A stretch of 5,419 bases of DNA from Prevotellaceae bacterium (GTDB taxonomy: Bacteria; Bacteroidota; Bacteroidia; Bacteroidales; UBA932), in NCBI GenBank assembly GCA_031259655.1, contig JAIRLF010000382.1, positions 1-5,419 of the forward strand, given 5' to 3'. Numbering within the stretch: the first letter of the stretch is position 1; each line of letters begins with the position of its first letter. The position numbers and the translations under genes were made by a program. Below the pieces are notes generated by a model that saw only the letters and a program-made list of their open reading frames with translations, searched no databases and was not told the DNA's origin. Shown piece by piece: positions 1 through 5,419 of this stretch.

Positions 1-915
1 GGCGTCTGGTCGCTTGGACGTGTGCAAACACCCACTTTGTCAATGATTTGCAAACGGTTTTTGGAAAACAGACATTTTGTGCCTGTTCCTTTTTGGCAGA
101 TCAGGGTTCAGACGGAAAAATCGGGTATCTCGTTTACCGCAATCAGCAAAGTGAAGTATGACAATAAAAACACTGCCGATGCAATATTTCGTCTTTTGCA
201 GGACAGAAAAACGTTGCTCGTTCAGTCTGTTGAGAAAAAAGAAGTCAATCAGGAGCCGCCTCTGTTGTACGACCTGACAGCGCTTCAAAAAGAAGCCAAC
301 AAAAAACACGGTTTTTCGGCAGATAAAACGCTCTCAAATGCTCAAAAGTTATATGAATCAAAATTAATCAGTTATCCAAGAACAGGAAGCCGATATATTT
401 CCGCAGATGTGTTCGATGAAATCCCTGAACTAATCGAAAGGTTAAAGACACATCCGCATTTTGGCAATTATGCTACATCAATGAATACCAACAATTTGAA
501 TCCTCGCAGTGTGGACGATAAAAAAGTTACCGATCACCACGCGCTTCTCATCACCGGAAATACGCCAAAAGATTTATCCACCGATGAACAGACTGTTTAT
601 GACATGATTGCCGGGCGTATGCTGGAAGCCTTTTCAAAGAAATGTATTAAAGATGCAACGACCATAGTCCTGACTTGCAGCGAAACGCTGTTTGAAGCCA
701 AAGGCTCAATCATTAAACAAGCCGGCTGGCGGGCGGTATTCAACGAAAAAGAGGAAACAGGTGAAGAAGAAACAGGCGCTTTACCCGAAGTTTCGGAAAA
801 TGAGCAATTGCCAATTCTTCAATCCGAAGTGTTGGAAAAACAGACTAAACCCAAGCCTTTGCACACCGAAGCATCGCTTTTAGGAGCAATGGAAAACGCC
901 GATTATCCAAAGTAA
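1..915 (+). CDS. topB: DNA topoisomerase III (type IA), fragment truncated by the RIT element
   Basis: Internal part of a type IA topoisomerase, the enzyme that passes single strands of DNA through a transient 5'-phosphotyrosine break. The frame is open from base 1, so the true start lies outside the window; 304 codons are visible. Residues 5-13 carry the family motif LGRVQTPTL. ISYPRTGSRY at 123-132 holds the catalytic tyrosine (Y125), followed by the conserved TDHHALL at 178-184. The frame enters HTEASLLGAMENA, where family members continue into the GxGTPATR region, but here it runs into the element's terminal repeat, which encodes Y-P-K and supplies TAA at 913-915. By comparison with E. 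coli TopB (catalytic Tyr about residue 328), roughly the last quarter is lost. The protein is probably inactive and the gene effectively a pseudogene. It is convergent with the rit operon. The Bacteroides conjugative-element (Exc-like) assignment is inferred from recalled family similarity. Confidence 0.85.
   Translation, partial: GVWSLGRVQTPTLSMICKRFLENRHFVPVPFWQIRVQTEKSGISFTAISKVKYDNKNTADAIFRLLQDRKTLLVQSVEKKEVNQEPPLLYDLTALQKEANKKHGFSADKTLSNAQKLYESKLISYPRTGSRYISADVFDEIPELIERLKTHPHFGNYATSMNTNNLNPRSVDDKKVTDHHALLITGNTPKDLSTDEQTVYDMIAGRMLEAFSKKCIKDATTIVLTCSETLFEAKGSIIKQAGWRAVFNEKEETGEEETGALPEVSENEQLPILQSEVLEKQTKPKPLHTEASLLGAMENADYPK
886..913 (+). other. Candidate hybrid recombination core at the left junction
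   Basis: GCAATGGAAAA (topoisomerase, 886-896), the 6-bp spacer CGCCGA (897-902) and TTATCCAAAGT (element, 903-913). The topoisomerase arm matches the inverted element arm ACTTTGGATAA at 7 of 11 positions, with TGGA and the final AA shared. This is an 11-6-11 inverted-arm layout typical of tyrosine-recombinase crossover sites. The crossover position is inferred. Confidence 0.45.
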
Positions 916-930
916 ATCGTTATCCAAAGT
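903..930 (+). repeat. Left terminal inverted repeat of the RIT element (28 bp, 11-6-11)
   Basis: Two direct copies of TTATCCAAAGT (903-913 and 920-930) separated by the 6-bp spacer AAATCG. All 28 bp are the exact reverse complement of 4376-4403. The repeat supplies the stop codon of the truncated topoisomerase. An 11-6-11 spacing matches the arm and spacer sizes of Xer/dif-type sites, but here the arms are head-to-tail, so the unit probably holds two recombinase binding sites, not one crossover core. Confidence 0.9.
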
Positions 931-985
931 TTACTGATTATTGTTATTGTAAATCAGAGGTATAGATGTATTACTTTCTAATATG

Positions 986-1000
986 ACTTTGGATAACGAT
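986..1000 (-). repeat. Inner inverted copy of the end motif, left end
   Basis: ACTTTGGATAACGAT, a perfect 15-bp reverse complement of 916-930, lying 55 bp inside the left terminal repeat and 9 bp past the ritC stop codon. It is probably a third recombinase or accessory binding site. The loop between the two copies is too long for an intrinsic terminator. Confidence 0.75.
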
Positions 1001-1008
1001 AACACAGA

Positions 1009-2034
1009 TTACTTGGCAAGATTCTTCAACCATGTTTTCAATTGAGCGTCCTTTTCCCATGAGCCTTCAGATGAAAGATTGGGTATAACATTTACATATG
1101 CGGATTCCAGTGCCTCACGTTTCAATCTTGAATCAGCTCTGGCGTATATTTCGGTTGTCTGTATGGAAACATGCCCCAAAATATCGCGTATATAAACGAG
1201 ATTTACACCTGCTTGCAAAAGGTGCATTGCTTTACTGTGACGGAGCGTATGCGGACTAATTTTGTCAGGTATTAATTCAGGATTCAGCATTCTGGCATTA
1301 TGAGCATACCTGTTCAGTATGTACGTTATACCTGAGTTAGTCAGTTTTCCACCACGATTATTAGCAAAAAGCGGACGACTGTTGAAAGCCGACTCATTTA
1401 ATCTGTTTTCTTCCATATAGACTTGAAGCAACTTAACCTGCTCTTCTTGAAGCGGAACAATTCGCTTTTTGCTTCCTTTTCCGAAGAGAGTAATGCAATA
1501 GGGTTTGTTCAACTTTAAAGAAGAAGGCGTAAGGTCGATAAGTTCCTGTACTCTTGCTCCACTGTCATAAAGCAAGGCTATGAGCGCCAAATTTCTACGT
1601 CCCTCTTTCGTCCCATCAGGTATTTGTTGAAGTAAAAATCGTACGCCTTCGACACTAAGATAGTTTACGCTCTTTTTTTCCTGCCTCTTTATTTTGATGG
1701 ATAAAATGTTATGCCATTGCGCAAGTCGTTTTACATCTTCGTATTGAAGATATGCAAAGAATGAATGTATGGCAGCCAGACGCTGGTTTCTTGTCGCATT
1801 CCCACATTGCCTGTAATTTTGTAACCAATCCAGAAAACGCAGGATAACTTCCTTTGTAAGATGGTCACACGACAATCTGTCGGCTTTGACATGTTCTTTT
1901 TCTTCCATAAAGGTCAGCAACAAAGCGAAAGTATTGCTGTACGCTTTTATCGTATTCGCACTGGCTCCTTTCTCTGCAACAAGATACTCTGTAAAGTATT
2001 TTGTTAAATATTTTGCAAAATCAGTTGTTGTCAT
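1009..2034 (-). CDS. ritC: Tyrosine recombinase, third gene of the RIT operon (RitC)
   Basis: A 341-residue tyrosine recombinase, expected to cut and rejoin DNA through a 3'-phosphotyrosine intermediate at the element ends. Residues about 1-115 form a XerC/D-like SAM core-binding domain (EKGASANTIKAYSNTF; NATRNQRLAAIHSFFAYL). The catalytic domain contains R161 (YDSGARVQEL), K186 in the FGKGSKKRIVPL beta hairpin, H262 and R265 (PHTLRH), H288 (ILGHVSIQTT) and the nucleophile Y297 (EIYARAD), so the active site is complete. The ATG at 2034 is chosen over an upstream TTG at 2073: it gives a 14-bp overlap with the end of ritB, as expected for translational coupling, and begins directly with the folded domain. 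No Shine-Dalgarno sequence is visible. This protein is the most Xer-like of the three. The ritC label rests on gene order and on the trio layout. Confidence 0.88.
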   Translation of the reverse strand: MTTTDFAKYLTKYFTEYLVAEKGASANTIKAYSNTFALLLTFMEEKEHVKADRLSCDHLTKEVILRFLDWLQNYRQCGNATRNQRLAAIHSFFAYLQYEDVKRLAQWHNILSIKIKRQEKKSVNYLSVEGVRFLLQQIPDGTKEGRRNLALIALLYDSGARVQELIDLTPSSLKLNKPYCITLFGKGSKKRIVPLQEEQVKLLQVYMEENRLNESAFNSRPLFANNRGGKLTNSGITYILNRYAHNARMLNPELIPDKISPHTLRHSKAMHLLQAGVNLVYIRDILGHVSIQTTEIYARADSRLKREALESAYVNVIPNLSSEGSWEKDAQLKTWLKNLAK

Positions 2035-3025
2035 CAAATTCAAATTTAGTATTATTAACTTTGAGGAACACAAAAGAACTGAAGGCTTGCTCCATCTTTA
2101 TAACCTCAGGATACATTTCCTGTGTCAAATGGACATATTTTTCCGTAGATTCTATTGTTTTATGTCCTAAAAAAACCGACAGTATCGGAAATGCGCAATA
2201 TATGTCAAACCCATTGTTTGTCATTTTAATAAGAGAATGAACAGCAGTTGTATGGCGAATATCGTGAACACGTATGCCGGAAACATTTGAAATACCGCAG
2301 TTTCTTAAAATCCTTTTGAACCAGTAAAGAACAGCACATTCTAACAAGGGTTTGCCAATCGGTGAGACAAAGAAAAATCCATCGGGACGGGACAAGCCAT
2401 CCAAAGGCATTTTATTTCGATATCCTACATATTGCTTAAGGACGACAAGCAGTGAATCATTTACAGGTATAAGCCGATGCTTTTGATTCTTTGTTTTCTT
2501 GAAGATGATTTGCTTGCGTTCAAAATCTACATCTTCATTCTTAATTGAAGAAGCTTCGCTGATTCGCACGCCTGTACTGTAGAGTAATCTGAAGAACGCA
2601 GGTAATGCAAAAAGGATACTGTTCATGCGTCTGTCCGACATTGTCAACCGGTCACATGCTTCAAAAACAAGTTTTATTTGTTCGTGTGTGAAAATATATG
2701 GCACGAAATCGGAACGCACATATTCAGGTAATTTGGGAACATAACATTCCTGTCCATTGTGGCACAAGTACAGGCAAAATTGACGCAAAATGGAGTACTT
2801 CTGGTATAATGTAGTCTTTTGAACGTTTAACTGTGTGGTACTCCATGCATTGATTTGCTCTTTTGTAATATACGTATTCGTAGCCCCTGTTTCGATGAAG
2901 AAACTATCAAGTTCAAGAAAAAAAATTCTAAACCTTTTCAGGTCAAATTTCATCACACTTTTCATTTCAAGGAAACCGTCGAAATATGGACTGAAGACAC
3001 TTTTGAAAAAAAACGGTTTATTCAT
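2021..3025 (-). CDS. ritB: Tyrosine recombinase, second gene of the RIT operon (RitB)
   Basis: A 334-residue tyrosine recombinase. The N-terminal DNA-binding part (about 1-105) is divergent and rich in Phe, with a recognisable core-binding helix (TTLYQKYSILRQFCLYL, 71-87). The catalytic domain shows R154 (YSTGVRISEAS), K179 (KKTKNQKHRLIPV), H254 and R257 (VHDIRH), H288 (FLGHKTIEST) and the nucleophile Y297 (EKYVHLT), so the active site is complete. HxLTQEMYPE just after the tyrosine resembles the RitB-type C-terminus. The start at 3025 is preferred over upstream ATG (3076) and TTG (3079) codons: it has AGGAGG at 3034-3039 with 8 nt spacing and overlaps the ritA stop by only 8 bp (ATGAATAA). 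The upstream starts would give an 18-residue extension with no domain support. It overlaps ritC by 14 bp at its 3' end. Confidence 0.88.
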   Translation of the reverse strand: MNKPFFFKSVFSPYFDGFLEMKSVMKFDLKRFRIFFLELDSFFIETGATNTYITKEQINAWSTTQLNVQKTTLYQKYSILRQFCLYLCHNGQECYVPKLPEYVRSDFVPYIFTHEQIKLVFEACDRLTMSDRRMNSILFALPAFFRLLYSTGVRISEASSIKNEDVDFERKQIIFKKTKNQKHRLIPVNDSLLVVLKQYVGYRNKMPLDGLSRPDGFFFVSPIGKPLLECAVLYWFKRILRNCGISNVSGIRVHDIRHTTAVHSLIKMTNNGFDIYCAFPILSVFLGHKTIESTEKYVHLTQEMYPEVIKMEQAFSSFVFLKVNNTKFEFDDNN

Positions 3026-4247
3026 AGAACATTCCTCCTTTTTGAATATAAAACTTATCGGAAACGGGAGGTACATCAAGTGTACAACTCATCAAACCAT
3101 TAAAATCTATACGCAGGTATTCCATTGTCATTTGCGTGTTTGCATGTCCAAGCGTTTCGGAAATAACAGGTAGCGCAGTGCCGTTACGCAATAATTGGCT
3201 TGCCAGTGTATGCCGCATGGCATGCGGTCCAAACCGACGGTTACGGATACATATCTTTGAAAATCTTATAATCCGGACAATGGCGCTATTTATTATCATA
3301 CGGTTTATGGGACGGTATGGGGCACATGAAGACATAAAAACATATTGGGTTTGTGAAACGGGTCTTCCATACTTCAGATAGTCTATTATAGCCTCACCAA
3401 TGTCTGCAAGTAGCGGAAGCTCTATTTCCCTGTTTGTTTTATATTGCGATAAACGGATAATATTATTGTCCCAATCCAAATTACTGAATTGTAGTCCTGC
3501 GATGTCCGACGATCGCAAACCCAGTCGGGTTGCCAGAAGAAGTATGGCATAATCCCGTTTACCGACAGAACTTGACCTGTCAACGGTAGTTTCAATTTGT
3601 TTTATTTCCTCCGCATCATATACCGAAGGCAACTTCTCCCGTACAGGATAATTATCTTTTCCTATTACATAACAAATATCTTTGTTCAGTATTTTCTGTT
3701 CATACAGATAACGGCAAAATAAACGCATGGTATTAAGAACTCCTTTCTTACAGTTCTGTGTAGAAGCAATAAAAGACAGTATATCTCCTTCTTCGATTGC
3801 CGAAGAATGAACAACATTCTTAATCAATAGATGTTTAATGAAATAGCTTAATATGCGCCGGTGTTCCTTTAGCGTACAGTCTTTATACCGTTTTGCACTT
3901 AAAGACTGGATAAACCGTTTTGCTACTTCACCAATCTCTCCTGGAAGATCATGATTAACGTATTGAATTATTCTGGCTCTAATCTTGTCGCAATGTAAAT
4001 AATCCGTGAGCAAATATACGCTACGACGAAATGTGCGTCTATGAAATGGATGGTTTTCTGAGACTGTGTCCAGAAAAATTTCTCCAACATCAGCATTGTA
4101 ATTAATAATGGAGTGCTCTTCCATGTACTTGCATACTTTGCGCCACATCTTTTGATGTCGCACAATATTGGATTCCGAGTATCCTTCTTCCCTCAACGCT
4201 CGGATGCAACTTTCTATAAGGGAATTAACTTCTTGTTCTTTAATCAT
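3018..4247 (-). CDS. ritA: Tyrosine recombinase, first gene of the RIT operon (RitA)
   Basis: A 409-residue tyrosine recombinase, longer than its two partners because of an additional N-terminal region (about 1-100, rich in charged helices, no motif recognised). A SAM-like core-binding domain follows (about 105-200, GEVAKRFIQSLSAKRY through LNTMRLFCRYLYEQ). The catalytic domain contains R245 (TRLGLRSSDIAGL), K270 (SQYKTNREIELPL), H342 and R345 (PHAMRHTLAS), H368 (TLGHANTQMT) and Y377 (MEYLRID), a complete active site. The ATG at 4247 is the only long start; no Shine-Dalgarno sequence precedes it, common in Bacteroidetes. Its last codons (G-G-M-F-Y-E) encode the ribosome-binding site of ritB. 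It is the promoter-proximal gene, 128 bp inside the right terminal repeat. Confidence 0.9.
   Translation of the reverse strand: MIKEQEVNSLIESCIRALREEGYSESNIVRHQKMWRKVCKYMEEHSIINYNADVGEIFLDTVSENHPFHRRTFRRSVYLLTDYLHCDKIRARIIQYVNHDLPGEIGEVAKRFIQSLSAKRYKDCTLKEHRRILSYFIKHLLIKNVVHSSAIEEGDILSFIASTQNCKKGVLNTMRLFCRYLYEQKILNKDICYVIGKDNYPVREKLPSVYDAEEIKQIETTVDRSSSVGKRDYAILLLATRLGLRSSDIAGLQFSNLDWDNNIIRLSQYKTNREIELPLLADIGEAIIDYLKYGRPVSQTQYVFMSSCAPYRPINRMIINSAIVRIIRFSKICIRNRRFGPHAMRHTLASQLLRNGTALPVISETLGHANTQMTMEYLRIDFNGLMSCTLDVPPVSDKFYIQKGGMFYE
3034..3039 (-). promoter_or_regulatory. Ribosome binding site of ritB inside the ritA 3' end
   Basis: AGGAGG on the minus strand, 8 nt before the ATG at 3025. It lies in the last codons of ritA, and the ATG overlaps the ritA stop as ATGAATAA. 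This decides the ritB start and implies coupled translation. It is the only strong Shine-Dalgarno sequence in the operon. Confidence 0.75.
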
Positions 4248-4289
4248 ATAATATTACATTTTCAATGAGAACAACATTGTATCTCACCC

Positions 4290-4318
4290 GAAAAATAATT
4301 AATATATTTTTATCACAA
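4290..4318 (-). promoter_or_regulatory. Possible promoter of the rit operon
   Basis: Reading on the minus strand, TTG (4318-4316) is followed 18 bp later by TATTTTTC (4297-4290), which matches the Bacteroidetes -7 consensus TAnnTTTG at 7 of 8 positions and leaves a leader of about 40 nt before ritA. The upstream box lies inside the degenerate inner end-motif copy (4310-4320). AT-rich DNA makes chance matches easy, so this is weak. Confidence 0.3.
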
Positions 4319-4320
4319 GA
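4310..4320 (+). repeat. Inner inverted copy of the end motif, right end (degenerate)
   Basis: TTATCACAAGA matches the end motif TTATCCAAAGT at 8 of 11 positions, in opposite orientation to the right terminal copies. It starts exactly 55 bp inside the right terminal repeat (gap 4321-4375), the same gap as at the left end. A further TTATCACAAG occurs at 4324-4333, giving a 14-bp-period direct repeat. Confidence 0.5.
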
Positions 4321-4375
4321 AGATTATCACAAGCAAATTTGATTATCAACGGTTTATTTATCGAACACAAATGTT

Positions 4376-4403
4376 ACTTTGGATAACGATTTACTTTGGA
4401 TAA
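4376..4403 (-). repeat. Right terminal inverted repeat of the RIT element (28 bp, 11-6-11)
   Basis: ACTTTGGATAA at 4376-4386 and 4393-4403 with spacer CGATTT on the plus strand; the exact reverse complement of 903-930. It borders the second topoisomerase fragment and supplies its TAA stop. Confidence 0.9.
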
Positions 4404-5419
4404 CCGGCGCTTTCCATTGCGCCTAAAAGCGATGCTTCAGTGTGCAAAGGCTTGGATTTAGTCTGCTTTTCCAATATTTCGGATTTGAGAATCGGCAACT
4501 GTTCATTTTCCAATACTTCGGGCAAATTACTTGTTTCGTCTTCGCCAGTTTCTTCCTTTTCGTTGAATACCGCCCGCCAGCAGGCTTGTTTAATCACCGA
4601 ACCTTTGGTTTCAAACAGCGTTTCGCTGCAAGTCAGGACTATGGTCGTTGCGTCTTTAATACACTTTTTTGAAAAGGATTCCAGCATACGCCCGGCAATC
4701 ATATCATAAACAGTCTGTTCGTCGGTGGATAAACCGTTTGGCGTATTTCCGGTAATGAGCAGCGCATGATGGTCGGTAACTTTTTTATCGTCCACACTGC
4801 GGCGATTCAAATTGTTGGTATTCATTGATGCGGCATAATTGCCGAAATGTTGATGATTTTTCAAAGAATCAATCAATTCCGGGATTTCATCGAACACATC
4901 CTGTGAAATATATCGGCTTCCCGTTCGCGGATAACTGATTAATTTTGACTCATATAACTTTTGAGCAATTGAGAGCGTTTTATCCGCCGAAAAACCGTGT
5001 TTTTTGTTGGCTTCTTTTTGAAGCGCTGTCAAGTCGTATAACAGAGGCGGCTCCTGATTGACTTCTTTTTTCTCAACAGATTGAACGAGCAGCGTTTTTC
5101 TGTCCTGCAAAAGACGAAATATTGCATCGGCAGTGTTTTTACTGTCATACTTCACTTTGCTGATTGCGGTAAACGAGATACCCGATTTTTCCGTCTGAAC
5201 CCTGATCTGCCAAAATGGAACGGGAACAAAATGTCTGTTTTCCAAAAACCGTTTGCAAATCATTGCCAAAGTGGGTGTTTGCACACGTCCAAGCGACCAG
5301 ACGCCGCGCCCTGCCGTTATTGACAGGGCTTGCGAGGCGTTTATTCCCACTAACCAATCAGCTTCCGACCTTGCCTTTGCTGCATGATACAGATTATCAT
5401 AACTGTTACCTGCTTTCAG
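4391..5419 (-). CDS. topB: DNA topoisomerase III (type IA), second fragment truncated by the RIT element
   Basis: Same family and same truncation point as the fragment at the left edge, in mirror orientation. The frame is open to base 5419, so the 5' end is missing; 342 codons are visible. It starts with LKAGNSYDNLYHAAKARSEADWLVGIN, the conserved topoisomerase III segment before the LGRVQTPTL motif. An internal GTG at 5350 could be mistaken for a start but lies mid-domain. ISYPRTGSRY carries the catalytic tyrosine (about residue 163) and TDHHALL follows (about 216-222). The frame reads into the element's terminal repeat and ends Y-P-K-stop (TAA, 4393-4391). The shared 304 residues differ from the left fragment at 25 positions, including C for G in the conserved QAGWRAVF segment. 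It is probably non-functional. It points toward ritA, so its transcript could enter the rit operon. Confidence 0.85.
   Translation of the reverse strand: MKAGNSYDNLYHAAKARSEADWLVGINASQALSITAGRGVWSLGRVQTPTLAMICKRFLENRHFVPVPFWQIRVQTEKSGISFTAISKVKYDSKNTADAIFRLLQDRKTLLVQSVEKKEVNQEPPLLYDLTALQKEANKKHGFSADKTLSIAQKLYESKLISYPRTGSRYISQDVFDEIPELIDSLKNHQHFGNYAASMNTNNLNRRSVDDKKVTDHHALLITGNTPNGLSTDEQTVYDMIAGRMLESFSKKCIKDATTIVLTCSETLFETKGSVIKQACWRAVFNEKEETGEDETSNLPEVLENEQLPILKSEILEKQTKSKPLHTEASLLGAMESAGYPK
4393..4420 (-). other. Candidate hybrid recombination core at the right junction
   Basis: On the minus strand: GCAATGGAAAG (4420-4410, topoisomerase), spacer CGCCGG (4409-4404), TTATCCAAAGT (4403-4393, element end). 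It has the same structure as the left junction; the spacers differ only in the last base, and the topoisomerase arm matches the inverted element arm at 6 of 11 positions. Confidence 0.4.

Larger units (their letters stand above)
1..930 (+). repeat. Left arm of a long (about 930 bp) imperfect inverted repeat
   Basis: Bases 1-930 align without gaps to the reverse complement of 5305-4376. The arm comprises the topoisomerase fragment plus the 28-bp terminal repeat. Hand comparison of the 915-bp coding part finds about 80 differences. The repeat may extend beyond the left edge. Confidence 0.85.
903..4403 (-). mobile_element. RIT (recombinase-in-trio) element, 3,501 bp, complete
   Basis: Bounded by perfect 28-bp inverted repeats at 903-930 and 4376-4403. 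Inside are only three tyrosine-recombinase genes in one overlapping operon, with short noncoding ends and no passenger gene. Trios of co-oriented overlapping tyrosine recombinases with terminal inverted repeats are the described hallmark of RIT elements. The boundaries are where the two flanking topoisomerase frames stop resembling the family: both change to element sequence after the GCCG(A/G) of the E-(N/S)-A-(D/G) codons. All three recombinases keep their catalytic residues and both ends are intact, so the element looks capable of activity. Both flanks are the 5' side of a topoisomerase gene, so this is not a simple insertion. No target duplication can be assessed because the 3' side of the target is absent. 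Confidence 0.8.
4376..5305 (-). repeat. Right arm of the long imperfect inverted repeat
   Basis: Partner of bases 1-930. The right copy continues another 114 bp to the window edge, where the left copy is not visible. Confidence 0.85.

Noticed and set aside
903..930. The 28-bp terminal repeat as a true chromosomal dif site
   Set aside because: It has the 11-6-11 dimensions, but the arms are direct repeats and not inverted, and it occurs twice as element ends.
934..957. Small inverted repeat CTGATT/AATCAG inside the left end
   Set aside because: A 6-bp stem with a 12-nt gap in AT-rich DNA, with no counterpart at the right end; likely chance.
916..1000. Intrinsic terminator formed by the 15-bp perfect stem
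   Set aside because: The loop is 55 nt and no T-run follows the stem on either strand. The motif is better explained as an element end site.
1009..2073. Longer ritC starting at TTG 2073
   Set aside because: It adds 13 residues (MCSSKLIILNLNL) with no domain support; ATG 2034 begins at the core-binding domain with a short overlap.
1886..2240. Plus-strand small open frames over the ritB-ritC junction
   Set aside because: They are antisense to well-supported recombinase genes, with no recognisable domain and no ribosome binding site.
2021..3079. Longer ritB starting at TTG 3079 or ATG 3076
   Set aside because: These give a deep overlap with ritA and no ribosome binding site, whereas ATG 3025 has AGGAGG at 8 nt and a stop-start overlap.
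4440..5323. Plus-strand open frames within the right topoisomerase fragment
   Set aside because: They are antisense shadows of a clear topoisomerase frame.
1..5419. Fold-back or chimeric assembly artefact producing a large inverted repeat
   Set aside because: The arms differ at about 80 positions over 915 bp, so one is not a copied read of the other. A misjoin of two separate element copies within the shared 3.5 kb cannot be excluded without long reads.

Overview
The window looks like a piece of a Bacteroidetes (probably Bacteroidales) genome, most likely inside or derived from a conjugative element. The basis is a topoisomerase III of the type carried on Bacteroides conjugative transposons (the CTnDOT Exc type), AT-rich intergenic DNA, and mostly absent Shine-Dalgarno sequences. 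The taxon is an inference from gene content, not from any database match.

Layout: (1) Positions 1-915, plus strand: the middle part of a topoisomerase III gene, running in from the left edge and cut short at a conserved codon. (2) Positions 903-4403: a 3,501-bp mobile element bounded by perfect 28-bp terminal inverted repeats. It carries three overlapping tyrosine-recombinase genes on the minus strand in the order 4247-3018, 3025-2021 and 2034-1009. Three co-directional, overlapping recombinase genes between inverted repeats is the layout of a Recombinase-In-Trio (RIT) element, so the genes are called ritA, ritB and ritC. All three proteins keep the complete R-K-H-R-H-Y catalytic set. (3) Positions 4391-5419, minus strand: a second topoisomerase III fragment, cut at exactly the same codon as the first and running off the right edge.

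The most unusual point is that both flanks are the same, upstream side of the topoisomerase gene, in mirror image. An ordinary insertion would have the 5' part on one side and the 3' part on the other. The two fragments align without gaps over 915 bp but differ at about 80 positions by hand count (about 91% nucleotide and 92% protein identity). They are therefore different alleles, not a simple fold-back copy. The 3' part of the gene is absent from the window.

The element ends are highly structured. Each has two direct copies of TTATCCAAAGT separated by 6 bp, then a third copy in the opposite orientation exactly 55 bp further in (perfect at the left end, 8/11 at the right). The outermost copy, a 6-bp spacer and an 11-bp stretch of the topoisomerase gene together form a dif-like 11-6-11 inverted site at each junction. 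A plausible reading is that the three recombinases act together on these arrays and use a conserved stretch of conjugative-element topB as target, and that recombination between two insertions made the mirrored arrangement. No stretch over 300 bp lacks a gene; the two noncoding gaps (916-1008 and 4248-4390) are the element's ends.
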